A stretch of 64,000 nt of DNA from Komagataeibacter sp. FNDCF1. Its GTDB lineage: Bacteria; Pseudomonadota; Alphaproteobacteria; Acetobacterales; Acetobacteraceae. The stretch spans positions 1,739,001 through 1,803,000 of the forward strand of contig NZ_JAIWOT010000001.1 in NCBI RefSeq assembly GCF_021295335.1, read 5' to 3'. The position numbers were made by a program, and so were the translations under genes. The notes beneath the pieces are model-generated. The model had not been told where the DNA came from. It made no database searches and was given only the letters and a program-made list of their open reading frames with translations. Below, one piece after another: positions 44,776 to 53,725 of the stretch (position 1 is the stretch's first letter; each line of letters begins with the position of its first letter).

Positions 44776-44842
44776 GCTTCATAGCTGAACCAGACCAGAA
44801 GTATTCAGCAAGGCGTCAGTCGCCGGAAGCTTACTTCTGTTT

Positions 44843-45176
44843 GCCCGTCACGGCCAGTTGCTGCCCTGGCATCTGACGGACGCCAGCATAGGCCTGCTGC
44901 AGGCGGTTACATCCCGCCCCCGTCACGTCATCAGTCATGGCGACGGTCCGCGACGCAGCGTTAGCGGGAAGCGGCCTTACGTGGCTTGCAACATGGCTGG
45001 TTGAGCCAGATCTGCAGGTCGGACGGCTCAGCGCCATTCTTATTCCCAGCGCGCTGCAGAAGTTGAACGTCCATGTCCTGTGGCCGAAATCCCGAACGCT
45101 CTCCCCCCGGATACGGGCAAGCGTGGATGCGCTGGTCAGAACATTTCAGCCGATCCCCCCACGGGATCAACTCTGA
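44843..45176 (+). pseudogene. LysR-family regulator, C-terminal fragment
   Basis: After the duplicated TTCTGTTT the frame continues ARHGQLLPWHLTDASI and VTSRPRHVISHGDG. A frameshift near 44945 then leads into DAALAGSGLTWLATWLVEPD, LQVGRLSAILIP and KLNVHVLWPKSRTLSPRIRA. Together with 39022-39260 this is one LysR gene. It is convergent with the oxidoreductase gene, overlapping by 10 bp. Confidence 0.8.
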
Positions 45177-46192
45177 TCACCGGGAATGTTCACCAGGATT
45201 TTCCCTTTCAGCTTCCCTTGCATAAAAGATGACAGATCACGTGGCAGATCCTCAAAGGAAGTCACGGTCGCGGGCTGAAGATCCAGAGCGCCGATCCGAA
45301 CGGCTTCCAGCAACTCCGTTCCCGCGCTGCGCCAGTCGCGCCAGTCTGCTGCTGTTCCGTAATTATGAATGGAATTAAGTGCAACTTCATGAAGGGACAC
45401 TGCTGTCGTGAACGCCGGAAGCGGTGCGGTTTCAATCCGGTCCTGGATACAGACCAGATGGCCATTATAGCCAATCAGGTCGGCCAGCGTACGGGCATAG
45501 CTCCCGCTGGTGGTGTCGAACGCCGCAAACAGGCGCCGTGGACCAAGTGCCGCAGCAAGCTTTGTGCGCCATGAGGCGTCGCGGTAATCGAAGGCGCCGC
45601 TTATCCCCAGTCCCAGCAAATGGTCATGGTGAGCAGGCCCTGCCGTCACCCAGACGCGCCAGCCCCGTCTGACCGCTAGTTGCGCGAGAATAAGCGACAC
45701 CGATCCTCCTGCGCCCGTCACCAGAACATCGCGATCCAGTAGTGCAGGCACCTTCCAGATCGCCTGCCATGCCGTGAGGCCAGGACACGGCACACTGGCG
45801 GCCTGCGCCTCACTCAGTCCATCCGGCACCGGCAGGACGCTGCCTGCCTTCAGCACGGTACGTTGCGCGAAACTTCCGTCCCTTCCCAGCCCCTGATGAT
45901 AGGCCACACGCAGTCCGACAGGCAGGGTGACGCCAGCCCCGACCGCGACAATCCGGCCTACGCCGTACATACCGGGCACATGGCCGGACTTCCAGGTAGG
46001 GTGCCCATGCCGGATGATTTTCCAGTCGACGGGATTGAAAGCTGCCATGGTATTGGCAACGATGATCTCACCAGCGGCTACCGGTTCAATCTGTTTCTCC
46101 ACACGCTGCAATCGATCTGGATCTCCGGGTCCGTCCCAGACCCAGGCATCGTAGCGACCAGATTGGCTTTCTGTATCCGTCATGCTTTCCAT
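45167..46192 (-). CDS. Quinone-oxidoreductase-like medium-chain dehydrogenase
   Basis: This is an NADPH-dependent MDR enzyme of the zinc-free quinone reductase/zeta-crystallin class, about 341 residues. The GroES-like half has NTMAAFNPVDWKIIRHGH and GHVPGMYGVGRIVAVGAGV. The Rossmann motif is VLVTGAGGSVSLILAQLAV. It ends GKLKGKILVNIPG. No structural zinc cysteines are seen. It was probably the target of the broken LysR gene next to it. Confidence 0.87.
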   Translation of the reverse strand: MESMTDTESQSGRYDAWVWDGPGDPDRLQRVEKQIEPVAAGEIIVANTMAAFNPVDWKIIRHGHPTWKSGHVPGMYGVGRIVAVGAGVTLPVGLRVAYHQGLGRDGSFAQRTVLKAGSVLPVPDGLSEAQAASVPCPGLTAWQAIWKVPALLDRDVLVTGAGGSVSLILAQLAVRRGWRVWVTAGPAHHDHLLGLGISGAFDYRDASWRTKLAAALGPRRLFAAFDTTSGSYARTLADLIGYNGHLVCIQDRIETAPLPAFTTAVSLHEVALNSIHNYGTAADWRDWRSAGTELLEAVRIGALDLQPATVTSFEDLPRDLSSFMQGKLKGKILVNIPGDQS

Positions 46193-46317
46193 CCATTCTT
46201 TACCCTGTGATCGGAAACTACGGTGTGCTTTCTTACCTACAGGCTAGAGCGGTCCAGATGACCATATTCCCTGACTCTATCCTTCCTCATCTCACATTTT
46301 CTGAACTGATGGGCCTT

Positions 46318-46480
46318 TTACTCTAAGAGCAGGTTACGCACGGGCACTCTACCGGCCATACGCTGATAGCCTTCCGGAACGGGATAGTGCTGGTCGCCGC
46401 TGTCACACACAGAACGCAGTCGTAGAGGATGCGTGGGCCCCGCAGCAGGCGCTCGAAATCCACAACGGCATCGAAGGCCT
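46318..46480 (-). pseudogene. SGNH/GDSL hydrolase, C-terminal fragment
   Basis: The minus-strand frame reads AFDAVVDFERLLRGPTHPLR, then SVCDSGDQHYPVPEGYQRMA and ends LLLE at 46318. The catalytic Asp-x-x-His block of SGNH hydrolases is usually SGDHLHPxxxGY; here it is SGDQHYPVPEGY. The rest of the gene is missing where IS1182 copy 1 begins. Confidence 0.6.
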
Positions 46481-46482
46481 AG

Positions 46483-47931
46483 CAGCCTGTCGGGTTGGGC
46501 ATTTTGCGGCTGATAACGCCGAGGCTGACCCGGCTTATGCTGCCTGAAGCCGTGCCATTCTTTTGCAGTTGTATGCGAGAGCGACGAGGGTCCATTCAGT
46601 CGTGACTTTTGCAAGGCCACGCAGACTGAATCTTCTGAAGCCCATGATGCTTTTGATAATTCCAAAGACCGGTTCAACGGTCTGTTTTCGTAGTCTGTAA
46701 ATATTTCCGGCTTTTGTGGTTTCCAGTTTTTTCTTCATGGCAAGCCGCCAGGGTTCGGTGATCCGGCGCGGTTCCCTGTCTTCAGGAGGTGGCCGGAAGT
46801 CATAAGGCCTGCGGGCGCAGGGCCGTCCGATGGCGACCAGCGGATCGATGCCTTTTTTCCGCAGGTCCCGGACCGCCTGCCCGCTGGCGTAACCGGTGTC
46901 GGCGAGCACTGTCTTTGGGAGACCGATCGTGTGTTCCATCGACAGCACGGTGCTGGCAAAGGATGGCGCGTCCGCTGACGTGGCGACAACGTCGGTTGTC
47001 ACGATCAGCTGACTGCCTTCGGCGCAGACCACGGCCTGGGCATTGTAAGCCTGCCGGAACTCGTGGGCGTCCGAACGCCGCATGAGGCGGCTGTCGGGAT
47101 CGGTCAGACTGATCTGCCGGTCGGGTGGCGGTTCATCATCCGGCGGTTTCGGCGCCCTGCCACGACGCCCTGTTTTCGCATCATAAGCGGCTTTCTTCTT
47201 CTCGTATGCCGGTCGCGCCGCCTCGGCCTGCGCTTTCGCATCTGCTTCCAGCCGGGCGCAGGCTTCGTCCAGCTTCGCTTTCAGTGTTTCCCGTCGGGCA
47301 AGCTCTTCTGGCAGGGCCTGCGGATCTCTGTCTGTGGCATCTGCGTGCTCCGCCTGGTCCATCAGTTTCGCGATATCCACCGCCAGCTGTTCGCGCAGTG
47401 CCCTGATCCGGTCGTAGCGCAGGGAACGGTATTTCGAAGCGTCGGCATCAATTTTCGTGCCGTCAATCGATACGACACCCAGACGCAGCAGACCCGTCTC
47501 GCGCGCCAGAAGCAGGACCTGCGCAAATGCAGCTTCAATGGCTGTCCGGTTCGTCCGGCGGAAGGTCGCAATCGTATCATGATCCGGATGCAGGTTCGCC
47601 GCCACGAAGCGTACCCCGATGTCGCGATATGTCGCCCGCTCGATCCGGCGTGAGGAAAACAACCCGTTCGCATAGCTGAAGATCAGAAGGGCCAGCATCA
47701 GGCGCGGATGATACTGCGCCTTGCCTCCCGTGCGCACTGGCACGCAGAACGCACTCATCGGAACCCGCTCAACAGCTGCGACAATGAAATGCGCCATATC
47801 GTCAGCCGGAAGCCACGACGTCAGATCAGGCGGCAGAAGATACGGCTGGGATCGGTCAAACGGGATGAAGCGGCTCATCGCGACACTCTACAGCCTTACC
47901 CCTTCACAGGGTACCCCAACCCGACAGGCTG
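46483..47931 (-). mobile_element. IS1182-family element, copy 1
   Basis: This 1449-bp element has ends CAGCCTGTCGGGTTGGG and CCCAACCCGACAGGCTG, flanked by the 4-bp palindromic target CTAG (46479-46482 and 47932-47935). The right CTAG is also the end of the neighbouring IS427 remnant. Confidence 0.92.
46535..47878 (-). CDS. IS1182-family transposase, copy 1
   Basis: This intact protein has 447 residues. PFDRSQPYLLPPDLTSWLPA is at the start. The DDE core has VSIDGTKIDADASKYRSL (Asp) and VLADTGYASGQAVRDLRKKG (Asp). EPVFGIIKSIMGFRRFSLRG carries the Glu. A long charged helical insert (KAKLDEACARLEADAKAQAE) lies in the middle, as usual for the family. Confidence 0.94.
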   Translation of the reverse strand: MSRFIPFDRSQPYLLPPDLTSWLPADDMAHFIVAAVERVPMSAFCVPVRTGGKAQYHPRLMLALLIFSYANGLFSSRRIERATYRDIGVRFVAANLHPDHDTIATFRRTNRTAIEAAFAQVLLLARETGLLRLGVVSIDGTKIDADASKYRSLRYDRIRALREQLAVDIAKLMDQAEHADATDRDPQALPEELARRETLKAKLDEACARLEADAKAQAEAARPAYEKKKAAYDAKTGRRGRAPKPPDDEPPPDRQISLTDPDSRLMRRSDAHEFRQAYNAQAVVCAEGSQLIVTTDVVATSADAPSFASTVLSMEHTIGLPKTVLADTGYASGQAVRDLRKKGIDPLVAIGRPCARRPYDFRPPPEDREPRRITEPWRLAMKKKLETTKAGNIYRLRKQTVEPVFGIIKSIMGFRRFSLRGLAKVTTEWTLVALAYNCKRMARLQAA

Positions 47932-47935
47932 CTAG

Positions 47936-48560
47936 AGCGTGTCGTCAGTTAATTCCGATGATGGCGGAAACGAGTTGCACTGCTGCGAGGAATGTTGACT
48001 TCAGCTTGTCGTAGCGTGTTGCAATGCCTCTGAACTGCTTCAGCCTGGCGAAGAAACGTTCAATGATGTTTCTGTTTTTGTAGAGATGGGAGCTGATTTT
48101 CCGTGGATCGCGTCGGTTTTTCCTTGAAGGGATAACCGGTGCGATCTGCCGTTCTTCGATCTTTTCGATAAGCGGATCGGGGTCATAAGCCTTGTCGGCG
48201 ATAAAGGCTGCAGGGTCGACTTCATCCAGCAGGGGGTCTGCTTCCGTGATGTCCGCTCTCTGCCCGGGCGTCAGGGACAGCGCAACCGCCTTTCCTGCGG
48301 CATCGACAATGACGTGGATTTTCGAAGTCAGTCCGCCACGGGACCGCCCGATGGCCTGATCCGCGCCCCTTTTTTACGGGCATCCGCACTGTGCTGGTGA
48401 GCCCGGACAATCGTGCTGTCGATCATCATGTATTCGTTGTCACGATCGGCGGCCAGATGCCGGAAAATCCGTTCGATTACGCCGCCTTCGCACCAGCGAC
48501 GCAGTCGCCGGTGGATGTTTTTTCAGTCACCAAAACGGACAGGAGGGTAGGCCAGCCATC
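47936..48560 (-). pseudogene. IS5-family (IS427 group) remnant
   Basis: Read on the minus strand: WCEGGVIERIFRHLAADRDN, then YMMIDSTIVRAHQHSADARK, a CGTAAAAAAGGG slippery site, then GLTSKIHVIVDAAGKAVALS, FIADKAYDPDPLIEKI and NIIERFFARLKQFRGIATRY, ending AAVQLVSAIIGIN at 47945. The 5' part has an in-frame stop and no recognisable IS end, so the copy is truncated. Confidence 0.8.
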
Positions 48561-49411
48561 CGGTCGGTATCGGCTAATCGCGGCCGCATGGATTGCCGTG
48601 GCACTGAAATAATATACATATATTTATGTTAAATAGCGACTGCTGCCAGCAGAAACAGGCTTGTCCTGAAAAGAGCATCTTTTCTGCTCTTTGAGAATAT
48701 CTTTTATTATCAATGGAAAACATGATGGGACTATCCTTGTTCAGATGGATCGCTATACCCGTCTGTCCACGCTCTGCAGGGTGGAAATTTGCCGAATATC
48801 CTGCCATTCAATGCGCGGAATTGGGCATTATCAACGATAGTTTCGATTCATATCACATTTAATCGCTCAATATGGAATTTACATAATCCACGATATGGGC
48901 ACTATCAATTTGTGGCTCTCTGTGGTTTAACATATTTAATTGGTGTTTATGGTTGGTTTTGGGTTTATGCACTATGCATAATGGTTGTTTTCGTTTGCCA
49001 TTCAGATGGCCGTCCCAGGCGTATGGATATCCTGCTGAGACTAACGCCCTTCCCGTAGGGCTGCATCTGATAGCACAGCATCATCCGGTTTTCATGCAGA
49101 ACGTCCATAGCGTTTTGTCCGGCCATAACCAGGCATGTGCTGATACTATTTCCCATCCGGGTGTCCGCTGCGTAGATCAGAACGGGCAGAGCGCAGGATA
49201 CGTTATGGAAAAGGCGCAATCTGGTCTGAACTGTGTGACAATGTGATCAATGTCGACAATTTAGTTGCCGCACGCTGACTTCCTGAAAAAATCCTTTGTA
49301 AAAATAGCACTTTAGAAAAAATCAAAAAACTTCTTGAGACGTTTCCCGCCACTGGGGAAAGTCATCTCGTCAACCCGGATGAAGTGTTTCTTAACAGGAG
49401 TTGCAAATAAC
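48561..49411. promoter_or_regulatory. Long intergenic region ahead of the OsmC/cyanate locus
   Basis: No gene is supported; small frames at 48789-49058 and 48953-49246 lack family signals. A 13-bp direct repeat TGGGCA(T/C)TATCAA occurs at 48822-48834 and 48896-48908. TGTGTGACA (49232-49240) and TGTCGACA (49251-49258) are further possible activator sites. No clear -24/-12 promoter was found. GGAG at 49397-49400 serves the OsmC gene. Confidence 0.35.
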
Positions 49412-49954
49412 ATGTCCGATACAAAAACTGTTTCCACCTATCTGCGTCCCATCGACCGGACCGGACTGCTGGGTTTTGCAGAAAAAGGGCGCAACAACCC
49501 CGATAACTTCGGCACGAACAAGGTCCATACCGTGTGCGAAGGCCAGTACCGCACGCTCAGCTATGTCGGGCAGCATGCCCCGGTAGTGGTGGATGAACCG
49601 CTTCATCTGTTTGGCCAGAACACGGCCCCGGCCCCGGGTGAGATCGTCCTATCCGCACTGGGCGGCTGCCTGGCTGTCGGCATTACGGCGGTTGCCACAT
49701 ACCGGGAAGTAAAGCTGAGCAAGCTGGAACTCTGGCTGGAAGGCGACATTAGCAATACGGCGGCATGGGGTGCCGGTGGGGCTGAGCGCAAGCCCGAGGA
49801 AATGGGCTTCCAGCGCATTCGCGTAAAAGTGGCGGTGGAAGGCGATGCCCCGCGTGAGGCACTGGATGCCATCGTGCAGCATGCCAATTATTTCTCCCCC
49901 GTTGCCAATACGATGCGCAATCCCGTTCCCATGACGATCAGCCTTGCAGACTGA
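49412..49954 (+). CDS. OsmC-family protein lacking the second active cysteine
   Basis: This 180-residue OsmC/Ohr-fold protein has the core (GEIVLSALGGCLAVGITAVA) with the first cysteine at Cys86. The position normally holding the second cysteine (CPV in thiol peroxidases) reads NYFSPVANT, with Ser162. A canonical two-cysteine peroxidase mechanism is therefore not possible; binding of, or transfer to, a small electrophile is an alternative. Cys42 is elsewhere in the fold. The start at 49412 follows AGGAG. It is the first gene of the cyanate-linked run and ends 42 bp before the flavoenzyme. Confidence 0.85.
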   Translation: MSDTKTVSTYLRPIDRTGLLGFAEKGRNNPDNFGTNKVHTVCEGQYRTLSYVGQHAPVVVDEPLHLFGQNTAPAPGEIVLSALGGCLAVGITAVATYREVKLSKLELWLEGDISNTAAWGAGGAERKPEEMGFQRIRVKVAVEGDAPREALDAIVQHANYFSPVANTMRNPVPMTISLAD

Positions 49955-49996
49955 GTTTTATGGCACCGCATGCCGGTAAAAGGAGACCGTCTTTCC

Positions 49997-51118
49997 ATGT
50001 CAGCCCGGAACATGACACAGGCCGTTCAGGCGGATACGTCTCTTCTCCAGCGCGTTGACGAGATCGCACGGGGGCCGCTGGCTGCAATCGTGACGGATAT
50101 TGACCTGAACGGTCATTATCCGCTCGAAATCCTGCGCACGCTGGGGGAAGCGGGGGCGCTGGCCCCCCATCTCCAGCGCAATGGGGCGGATTTTGGCCTG
50201 GCCATTCAGGCCATGGCCACCGTCAGCCGCCAGTGTGGTGCAACCGGCTTCCTTATGTGGTGCCACATGGTCTGTGGCCTTTATCTCGAAAAAGCGCCCG
50301 ATAGCGCACTCAATATGGAACTGCTGTCCACCCATGCCCTTGGGCACAGCTTTGGCGGCACGGCGCTGTCCAACCCCATGAAGGCCCTGGCCGGGATCGA
50401 GCGCATGGCGCTTGAAGCCACGCCGGCGCCGGGTGGCTATCGTGTCAGCGGGGTGCTGCCGTGGGTTAGTCATATCGCGCCGGGGCAGTATTGTGGCGCC
50501 ATGGCCCGGATAGACGGACAGAAAGGGCGCGAGATCCTGTTCCTGCTCCGTTTCGATGGACAGGCGACGCTTCGCCCCTGCCCCCATTTTTCCGGGATGG
50601 AAGGCACGAGTACATGGAGCATCCGTCTCGATGATTACTTCCTGCCCGCGCACGATGTCATTGCCGTGCCGGCCCAGCCGCTGGTCAGCGTCATAAAGGC
50701 GCCCTTCATCCTGCTACAGGCCGGCATGGCGGCCGGTGTCGTGCAGGGATGCATTGATTCCATGCTGGAGGTTGAACCCCAGCTTGGCCATGTCAACCGC
50801 TTCCTCGAAGACCGGCCGGACACCATGCAGGCCGAACTGGATGCCTTTACACAACGTGCCCTGAAACTGGCGCGTACACCGGCCGAGACGGACCCATCAT
50901 ACCTGCTGGATGTGCTGGACGTGCGGGCCCATGGCTCCGAACTGGCGCTGCGCGCGTCGCAGTCTGCCCTGCTGCATCAGGGGGCACGGGGGTATCTGAG
51001 CACTGCCGCCCCGCAGCGCCGGGTCCGGGAAGCGCAGTTCGTGGCAATCGTAACCCCCGCGATCAAGCACTTGCGTCTGGAAATGGCGCGGCTCATGACG
51101 GAGGAACTGCCCGCATGA
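49997..51118 (+). CDS. Acyl-CoA-dehydrogenase-like flavoenzyme
   Basis: This protein has the acyl-CoA dehydrogenase fold and is about 373 residues, from ATG 49997 behind AAAGGAG. The N-terminal helical domain has [20 protein letters not shown] and [20 protein letters not shown]. The middle beta domain has [19 protein letters not shown], and the C-terminal helical domain includes [20 protein letters not shown]. The usual catalytic Glu region of true dehydrogenases is not recognisable, so it may be a flavin-dependent monooxygenase or desulfurase-type relative (DszC/SfnB-like). Its stop overlaps the rubredoxin reductase start, which suggests the two work as a pair. Confidence 0.8.
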   Translation: MSARNMTQAVQADTSLLQRVDEIARGPLAAIVTDIDLNGHYPLEILRTLGEAGALAPHLQRNGADFGLAIQAMATVSRQCGATGFLMWCHMVCGLYLEKAPDSALNMELLSTHALGHSFGGTALSNPMKALAGIERMALEATPAPGGYRVSGVLPWVSHIAPGQYCGAMARIDGQKGREILFLLRFDGQATLRPCPHFSGMEGTSTWSIRLDDYFLPAHDVIAVPAQPLVSVIKAPFILLQAGMAAGVVQGCIDSMLEVEPQLGHVNRFLEDRPDTMQAELDAFTQRALKLARTPAETDPSYLLDVLDVRAHGSELALRASQSALLHQGARGYLSTAAPQRRVREAQFVAIVTPAIKHLRLEMARLMTEELPA

Positions 51119-52443
51119 TTCCCTACCGCAAATTCATCTGTCGGGTCTGTGGCTGGATCTATGACGAAGCCTTGGGGGACGCCGATGGCGGCCTGCCGCC
51201 CGGAACGCGGTTTGATGATATCCCCGATGACTGGGCATGTCCCCTGTGTGGCGTGACCAAGGCAGATTTCGAACCCTATGTCCTGCCGGCTGCCGCCGTT
51301 ACGGCCGGGACGACGCCCGACATATCCGTTACTGCCCGCAGCGTATGGGACGCCGTGATCGTAGGGGGCGGCACGGCAGGCTGGGCGGTGGCCGAGCGCC
51401 TGCGCGCCCTGAGTCCGTCCGCACGGATCGCACTGGTCACCGGGTGCGCGGGTGACCTATACGCCAAGCCCCAGTTGTCCGTGGCGTTGTCACGCAATCT
51501 GGATGCAACCAGCCTGTGCCAGGGTCAGGGTGCGGATACGGCCGCAGGCATGGGGATCACGCTGATGGGCGGGACCTTCGCCTCCGGCATCGATCCGCAC
51601 GCACACCGGCTGCGCACCACGCGGGGCACGCTGCGATATGGCGCGCTGGTTCTGGCGCAGGGCGCGCAGCCCGTGCGCGTACCCAGCCTGCCGGCGGATC
51701 TGGTGTGGCGGGTCAATTCCCTGTCGGCTTGGCTAAGGCTGCGCCGGAGCATTGGCGACACGCCACGGCGCATCGTGCTGGTTGGCGCTGGGCTGGTCGG
51801 ATGCGAACTGGCGGAAGATGCGGCCAAGGCCGGGCACACGGTCACGCTGATCGGTCGCGGCCCCTATCCGCTGGATGGTCTTGTGCCGCCCGCGGCGGGA
51901 CGGCGTCTTGGCGCACGGCTGGAGCATGCCGGGATTCATGTCATGAACGATACTTTCGTTCATAACGTTACGAAATCAGAACGTACGGTGGGGGTAAATG
52001 TTGTGACATCAGGCCACCCTGCCCTGTGTGAAGCCGATATCGTAATTGCCGCCATCGGGCTGGAAACCAACCTGCATCTGGCCCATACGGCGGGGCTGGA
52101 TACGGATAACGGCATTGTGGTTGAACCGGCAACGCTGCGTACCAGCCAGACCGATATCTATGCATTGGGTGACTGCATCAGCATCCACGGCCAGCCCTGT
52201 CGCTATATCGGCCCGATTGCCGCGCAGGCGGATACGATTGCGCACGAAATCCTGGGGCTGCGCCATGCGGGGTATGCCCACCAGCCGCCGAAAGTGCGGC
52301 TGAAAAGCAGGGTGGCCCCGCTGGAACTGACCGGCACGCCCGACCCGGCCGCGCCATGGGAAGTCGTGACGGACACGACCGAACGCCTTGTCATGCAACA
52401 ACGCCGTGGCAGCGCCACGACAGCGCGGCTGGAGGTATCGTGA
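51115..52443 (+). CDS. Rubredoxin-FAD-dependent NAD(P)H reductase fusion
   Basis: The first 55 residues are a complete rubredoxin ([10 protein letters not shown] and [11 protein letters not shown]; iron ligands Cys9, Cys12, Cys42, Cys45). From about residue 80 a pyridine-nucleotide-disulfide-type reductase follows, with an FAD motif ([16 protein letters not shown]), an NAD(P) motif ([16 protein letters not shown]) and a C-terminal FAD motif (TDIYALGDC). The fusion delivers electrons from NAD(P)H through FAD to rubredoxin on one chain. It overlaps both neighbours (ATGA upstream, TGATG downstream), so it is tightly coupled to the flavoenzyme and the transporter. Confidence 0.9.
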   Translation: MIPYRKFICRVCGWIYDEALGDADGGLPPGTRFDDIPDDWACPLCGVTKADFEPYVLPAAAVTAGTTPDISVTARSVWDAVIVGGGTAGWAVAERLRALSPSARIALVTGCAGDLYAKPQLSVALSRNLDATSLCQGQGADTAAGMGITLMGGTFASGIDPHAHRLRTTRGTLRYGALVLAQGAQPVRVPSLPADLVWRVNSLSAWLRLRRSIGDTPRRIVLVGAGLVGCELAEDAAKAGHTVTLIGRGPYPLDGLVPPAAGRRLGARLEHAGIHVMNDTFVHNVTKSERTVGVNVVTSGHPALCEADIVIAAIGLETNLHLAHTAGLDTDNGIVVEPATLRTSQTDIYALGDCISIHGQPCRYIGPIAAQADTIAHEILGLRHAGYAHQPPKVRLKSRVAPLELTGTPDPAAPWEVVTDTTERLVMQQRRGSATTARLEVS

Positions 52444-53720
52444 TGAGCGGATTTTCCTTCCTGCGCCCACCGCGCGCCACCCTGCTGCAGTGCGCCCCCG
52501 CTGTTCCGGCCGGGGCGGTGTGCGGCTGCGGTGCCGTACATGCCCCGCCCGCGCGTATTGGCCGCCGGGCGGTGCTGGGCGCGCTGGCAGCGGGAACGGT
52601 GCTGGGCAGCCTGCCGTCCCCGCTGCGTGCGGCAGTGCCGGCAGGCCCGCTGGAACGGGCCGATGTCACCATCGGGTTTGTCCCGATTTCCTGCGCCGCA
52701 CCGCTGATCATGGCGGAAGCGCGGGGCTTCTTCATACAGGAAGGATTACGGGTACAACTGCAGAAAACGGCAAACTGGGCGCTGGTCCGCGACCGGCTGC
52801 TCGATGGTCACCTGAATGCATCTCACCTGCTTTCGCCCATGCCGCTGGCGCTTTCGCTCGGGCTGGGCGGCAATGCGCCGCATGCCGTGCGCGTGGCCAG
52901 CATGCAGAATCTTAACGGGCAGGCCATCACCCTTGCCCTGCGCCATCATGACCGGCGCGATCCGCGGCAGTGGAAGGGAATGACCTTCGCCATCCCGTTT
53001 GAGTTTTCCATGCACAACCTGCTGTTGCGCGCCTATCTGGCGCGGCACGGGCTGGACCCGGACCATGACGTGACCCTGCGCGTGACCGCCCCGCCAGACA
53101 TGGTCGCCAACCTGCGGGCCGGCAATATTGACGGTTTCCTGGGGCCAGAGCCCTTCAACCAGCGCGCGGTCATCGAGGAAGTGGGCTTCATACATATCCT
53201 GACAGCGGAGATATGGGACGGCCACCCGTGCTGTGCCTTCGGCATGACGGCGGCATTCATGGACGCCAGCCCCAATACCGCCGCCGCCCTGCAGCGCGCG
53301 ATGATCCGCGCCGCCGATTTCATGCAGCAGCCTGACAACCGCGCGCAGGCCGCACGGATCATGGCCCAGCCGCGTTACCTGAATCAGCCCGAACTGGTCA
53401 TTCGCCAGAGCCTGACTGGGCATTACGCCGATGGCCTCGGCGTGGTGCGCGACAATCCGCGTCGGGCGGCCTATTCGCCCTACCCCTATCCGTCCATGGC
53501 GGTATGGATCATGTCGCAGTTTGAACGGTGGGGATACCTGAAGGGGCCGGTGGACTACCGCGACGTGGCCCAGCAGGTCTTCCTGATCGATACGGTCAGG
53601 CAGCAGGCGCAGGCCATGAACCTCCCCCAGCCTGCGGATGGGGGCAACAACTGGCCCTCCTTCAATATCATGGGACAGCATTTCGATCCTGACCATCCGT
53701 CTTTCTTCAATCAGGGATAG
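52443..53720 (+). CDS. ABC transporter substrate-binding protein, NrtA/CynA type
   Basis: This is a periplasmic binding protein of the nitrate/cyanate family, 425 residues. A twin-arginine signal (ARIGRRAVLGALAAGTVLGS) sits about 45 residues in, behind a cysteine-containing N-terminal stretch (QCAPAVPAGAVCGCG) that is unusual. The mature part has ADVTIGFVPISCAAPLIMAE, HNLLLRAYLARHGLDP and NIDGFLGPEPFNQRA, all typical of NrtA/CynA/SsuA-like proteins. The ligand cannot be told, but the adjacent cyanase favours cyanate or a precursor. Confidence 0.88.
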   Translation: MSGFSFLRPPRATLLQCAPAVPAGAVCGCGAVHAPPARIGRRAVLGALAAGTVLGSLPSPLRAAVPAGPLERADVTIGFVPISCAAPLIMAEARGFFIQEGLRVQLQKTANWALVRDRLLDGHLNASHLLSPMPLALSLGLGGNAPHAVRVASMQNLNGQAITLALRHHDRRDPRQWKGMTFAIPFEFSMHNLLLRAYLARHGLDPDHDVTLRVTAPPDMVANLRAGNIDGFLGPEPFNQRAVIEEVGFIHILTAEIWDGHPCCAFGMTAAFMDASPNTAAALQRAMIRAADFMQQPDNRAQAARIMAQPRYLNQPELVIRQSLTGHYADGLGVVRDNPRRAAYSPYPYPSMAVWIMSQFERWGYLKGPVDYRDVAQQVFLIDTVRQQAQAMNLPQPADGGNNWPSFNIMGQHFDPDHPSFFNQG

Positions 53721-53725
53721 CCGCC

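Larger units (their letters stand above)
39261..44834 (-). mobile_element. IS66-family element, copy 2, carrying two nested IS110 elements
   Basis: The ends GTAATCATCCGGCGAGAGAC and GTCGCCGGAAGCTTAC are flanked by a perfect 8-bp duplication TTCTGTTT (39253-39260 and 44835-44842). Removing the two IS110 elements leaves about 2.58 kb, the size of copy 1. Confidence 0.95.

Noticed and set aside
48590-48610. TGGCAC as a sigma-54 -24 box upstream of the OsmC gene
   Set aside because: No TTGC at the required spacing, and it lies in the IS427 remnant about 800 bp from the gene.
48789-49246. Two overlapping small frames (89 and 97 codons) in the region before the OsmC gene
   Set aside because: No ribosome sites or recognisable families; AT-rich leader-like DNA.
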